A stretch of DNA of 64,000 bases from Spartobacteria bacterium (GTDB taxonomy: Bacteria; Verrucomicrobiota; Verrucomicrobiia; Chthoniobacterales; Chthoniobacteraceae), in the NCBI GenBank assembly GCA_021324395.1, contig JAJPJG010000018.1, forward strand, positions 1 through 64,000. The letters run 5' to 3'. A program made the position numbers and the translations under genes. The notes below the pieces were generated by a model that had not been told where the DNA came from, searched no databases, and worked only from the letters and a program-made list of their open reading frames with translations. Position 1 is the first letter of the stretch; every line of letters starts with the position of its first letter. Below are positions 62,773 to 64,000 of the stretch, piece by piece.

Positions 62773-64000
62773 GTGAGCGCATTCTCCCACTCCTCGCGCG
62801 CCATTTCGCGCGGCGAACGCATTCTGTTTTGGTGCTTGTTCGCCGTGCTTGTGCTGCTGCGCATCCGATACGCCTACACCTATCGCATCGACTCCGACGA
62901 ACCGCAGCATCTTCACATCGTCTGGGCTTGGACGGTCGGTCAGGTGCAATACCGCGACGTGTTCGACAACCACGCTCCGTTGTTCCACATCCTTTGTGTG
63001 CCGCTTTTGCGGCTTTTTGGCGAGCGACCGGACATCGTGATTCCGATGCGGCTCGCGATGCTTCCGCTGTTCGCGATCTGCCTGTGGTGCGTTTGCAAAA
63101 TCGGCGCACGCTTGTATTCACCGCGTGTCGGGCTTTGGTCGGCAGTCATTGCAGGCTTCATGCCGCGTTTTTTTCAAACGTCGACGGAATATCGCACCGA
63201 CGATTTGTGGGCCATGTTGTGGCTTGTTGCGGTCGCGATTTTAGTCACACAAAAACTCACGGCTAAACGCATCGCGAGCGCGGCATTTGTGCTCGGGTTG
63301 ACATTTTCCGTCTCGATGAAAACGACGCTTTTGCTCGTGTCGCTGCTTGCCTCGGGTGCGGCTGTCGCCATTTTCGCGATGTGGAAGGAAGGTTTGCGTT
63401 TCGATCTGCGTCGCGTGCTGGTGGGCCTTGCAGCGACGAGCGCTATCCTCATTGTTCCAGCGATTTTGATCGCATTTTTCTGCTATAAAGACGCGTTGTC
63501 GGCCTGTTACTACTGCGTTATTCAGCATAATATCGTCCCGGGCCTCAAGCGTTGGTCGAATCTCAAGCTCCACAGCCTGCTTTTCGCAATCGAACTGCCG
63601 CTGGTGCTGAGCGCTGCGTATTTTCTTTTCCGCAAAAGCCGCGCGCCGTTCCCGATTCGCTTCGCACGCACGGTCACATTTTTGATTCCGCTGATTTATT
63701 ACATCACGCTTTTCAGCTTTTGGCCGGACATCACGCGTGAAGATTATTTGCCATACTGCCCGCTCGCCGCACTCATTTTAGTGCCACCGCTCATCTTCAT
63801 CGCAGACTGGCTCGCGCAGCGTTTCGCAAGGGCTCCGCTGCAGCAGATGATTCCATTCGCTGCCGCTGCGTTCGAAATGGCAATGATCATCGTCACAAAC
63901 AAACCGTGGCACAATGATACACGACGTGATATCGTCATTTTTGCGGAAGCACTCCAGCTCACGCGTCCCGGCGAATACGTGATGGATGGAAAAGCGGGCG
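62773..64000 (+). CDS. Integral membrane glycosyltransferase/PMT-like protein (partial; runs off the right edge)
   Basis: Over 400 residues open from a GTG at 62773 to the edge. Begins VSAFSHSSRAISRGERILFW; multiple membrane helices. YRIDSDEPQHLHIVWAWTVG with the acidic DE pair in the first periplasmic loop, VFDNHAPLFHIL, and YRTDDLWAMLWL fit the ArnT/PMT/dolichyl-phosphate-mannose glycosyltransferase superfamily (GT39/GT83-like), which use polyprenyl-phosphate sugars. The C-terminus is outside the window. It would act at the periplasmic face, on LPS, lipid or protein. No Shine-Dalgarno; the region diverges from the lipoprotein. Confidence 0.82.
   Translation, partial: MSAFSHSSRAISRGERILFWCLFAVLVLLRIRYAYTYRIDSDEPQHLHIVWAWTVGQVQYRDVFDNHAPLFHILCVPLLRLFGERPDIVIPMRLAMLPLFAICLWCVCKIGARLYSPRVGLWSAVIAGFMPRFFQTSTEYRTDDLWAMLWLVAVAILVTQKLTAKRIASAAFVLGLTFSVSMKTTLLLVSLLASGAAVAIFAMWKEGLRFDLRRVLVGLAATSAILIVPAILIAFFCYKDALSACYYCVIQHNIVPGLKRWSNLKLHSLLFAIELPLVLSAAYFLFRKSRAPFPIRFARTVTFLIPLIYYITLFSFWPDITREDYLPYCPLAALILVPPLIFIADWLAQRFARAPLQQMIPFAAAAFEMAMIIVTNKPWHNDTRRDIVIFAEALQLTRPGEYVMDGKAG

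Overview
This is a GC-rich bacterial chromosome segment, most likely from the Verrucomicrobiota (a soil or freshwater Chthoniobacter/Spartobacteria-like lineage). That assignment is inference. It rests on a GloVer-repeat protein, prepilin-type genes, small secreted proteins of the kind seen in that phylum, and the mostly Shine-Dalgarno-poor starts. Most of the window is core metabolism and information processing. No rRNA, tRNA or CRISPR was recognised.

Layout. 1-5.2 kb: rph (partial) diverges from thrB, lpxK, an unknown small gene and two GT4 glycosyltransferases (lipid A and LPS core assembly). 5.2-8.6 kb: hisC-mnmE-pyrD on the minus strand. 8.7-11.1 kb: a calcineurin-like phosphoesterase, then ffh-rpsP-khpA. 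11.2-12.7 kb: an overlapping trio of DUF1573 protein, rhodanese and MauE-like membrane protein. 12.7-16.5 kb: an accessory island with an integron-type gene cassette array without an integrase (attC-like sites at 12710, 14237, 14720 and 15292), a 21-bp tandem repeat and an IS3-family transposase fragment. 16.5-23.7 kb: polysaccharide deacetylase lipoprotein, purB, a small gene with a strong terminator, and a U32 peptidase/unknown secreted protein/pdxH operon. 23.9-27.8 kb: a pilT-like ATPase gene, and a biuret-hydrolase-like amidohydrolase with an NCS2-type permease. 27.8-35.2 kb: serA-pepA, a 42-bp tandem repeat, an anchored Pro/Ala-rich protein, an ErpA/IscA-type protein, a membrane protein and pilC. 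35.3-38 kb: rpsO-pnp. 38-43.6 kb: a 1640-residue secreted GloVer/NBR1-Ig-like protein and a small secreted protein. 43.7-46.8 kb: a small membrane protein, an AI-2E family transporter, icd and a small unknown protein. 46.9-53.4 kb: the complete atpBEFHAGDC operon on the minus strand. 53.6-64 kb: a propeller protein, a tandem glycosyltransferase, a secreted esterase, a flavoprotein, a pseudopilin, an ECF sigma/anti-sigma-like pair, a lipoprotein and the start of an integral membrane glycosyltransferase.

The most unusual content is the cassette array. Four minus-strand genes each end in, or just before, a site bounded by GCCTAAC/GTTAGGC-type boxes. One is a complete secreted GH29 alpha-L-fucosidase; another is frameshifted. 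The window also contains a family of short palindromic elements whose arms are built from 7-bp words. They sit immediately upstream of start codons (rph/thrB, the phosphoesterase, pnp). A related element lies in frame inside a glycosyltransferase gene, where it encodes the linker between two complete GT4 modules.

Working together: lpxK, the glycosyltransferases and the membrane glycosyltransferase at the right edge point to cell-surface glycan synthesis. pilT, pilC and the pseudopilin are dispersed type IV pilus or type II secretion parts. The cassette fucosidase, secreted esterase and deacetylase point to extracellular polysaccharide use or modification.
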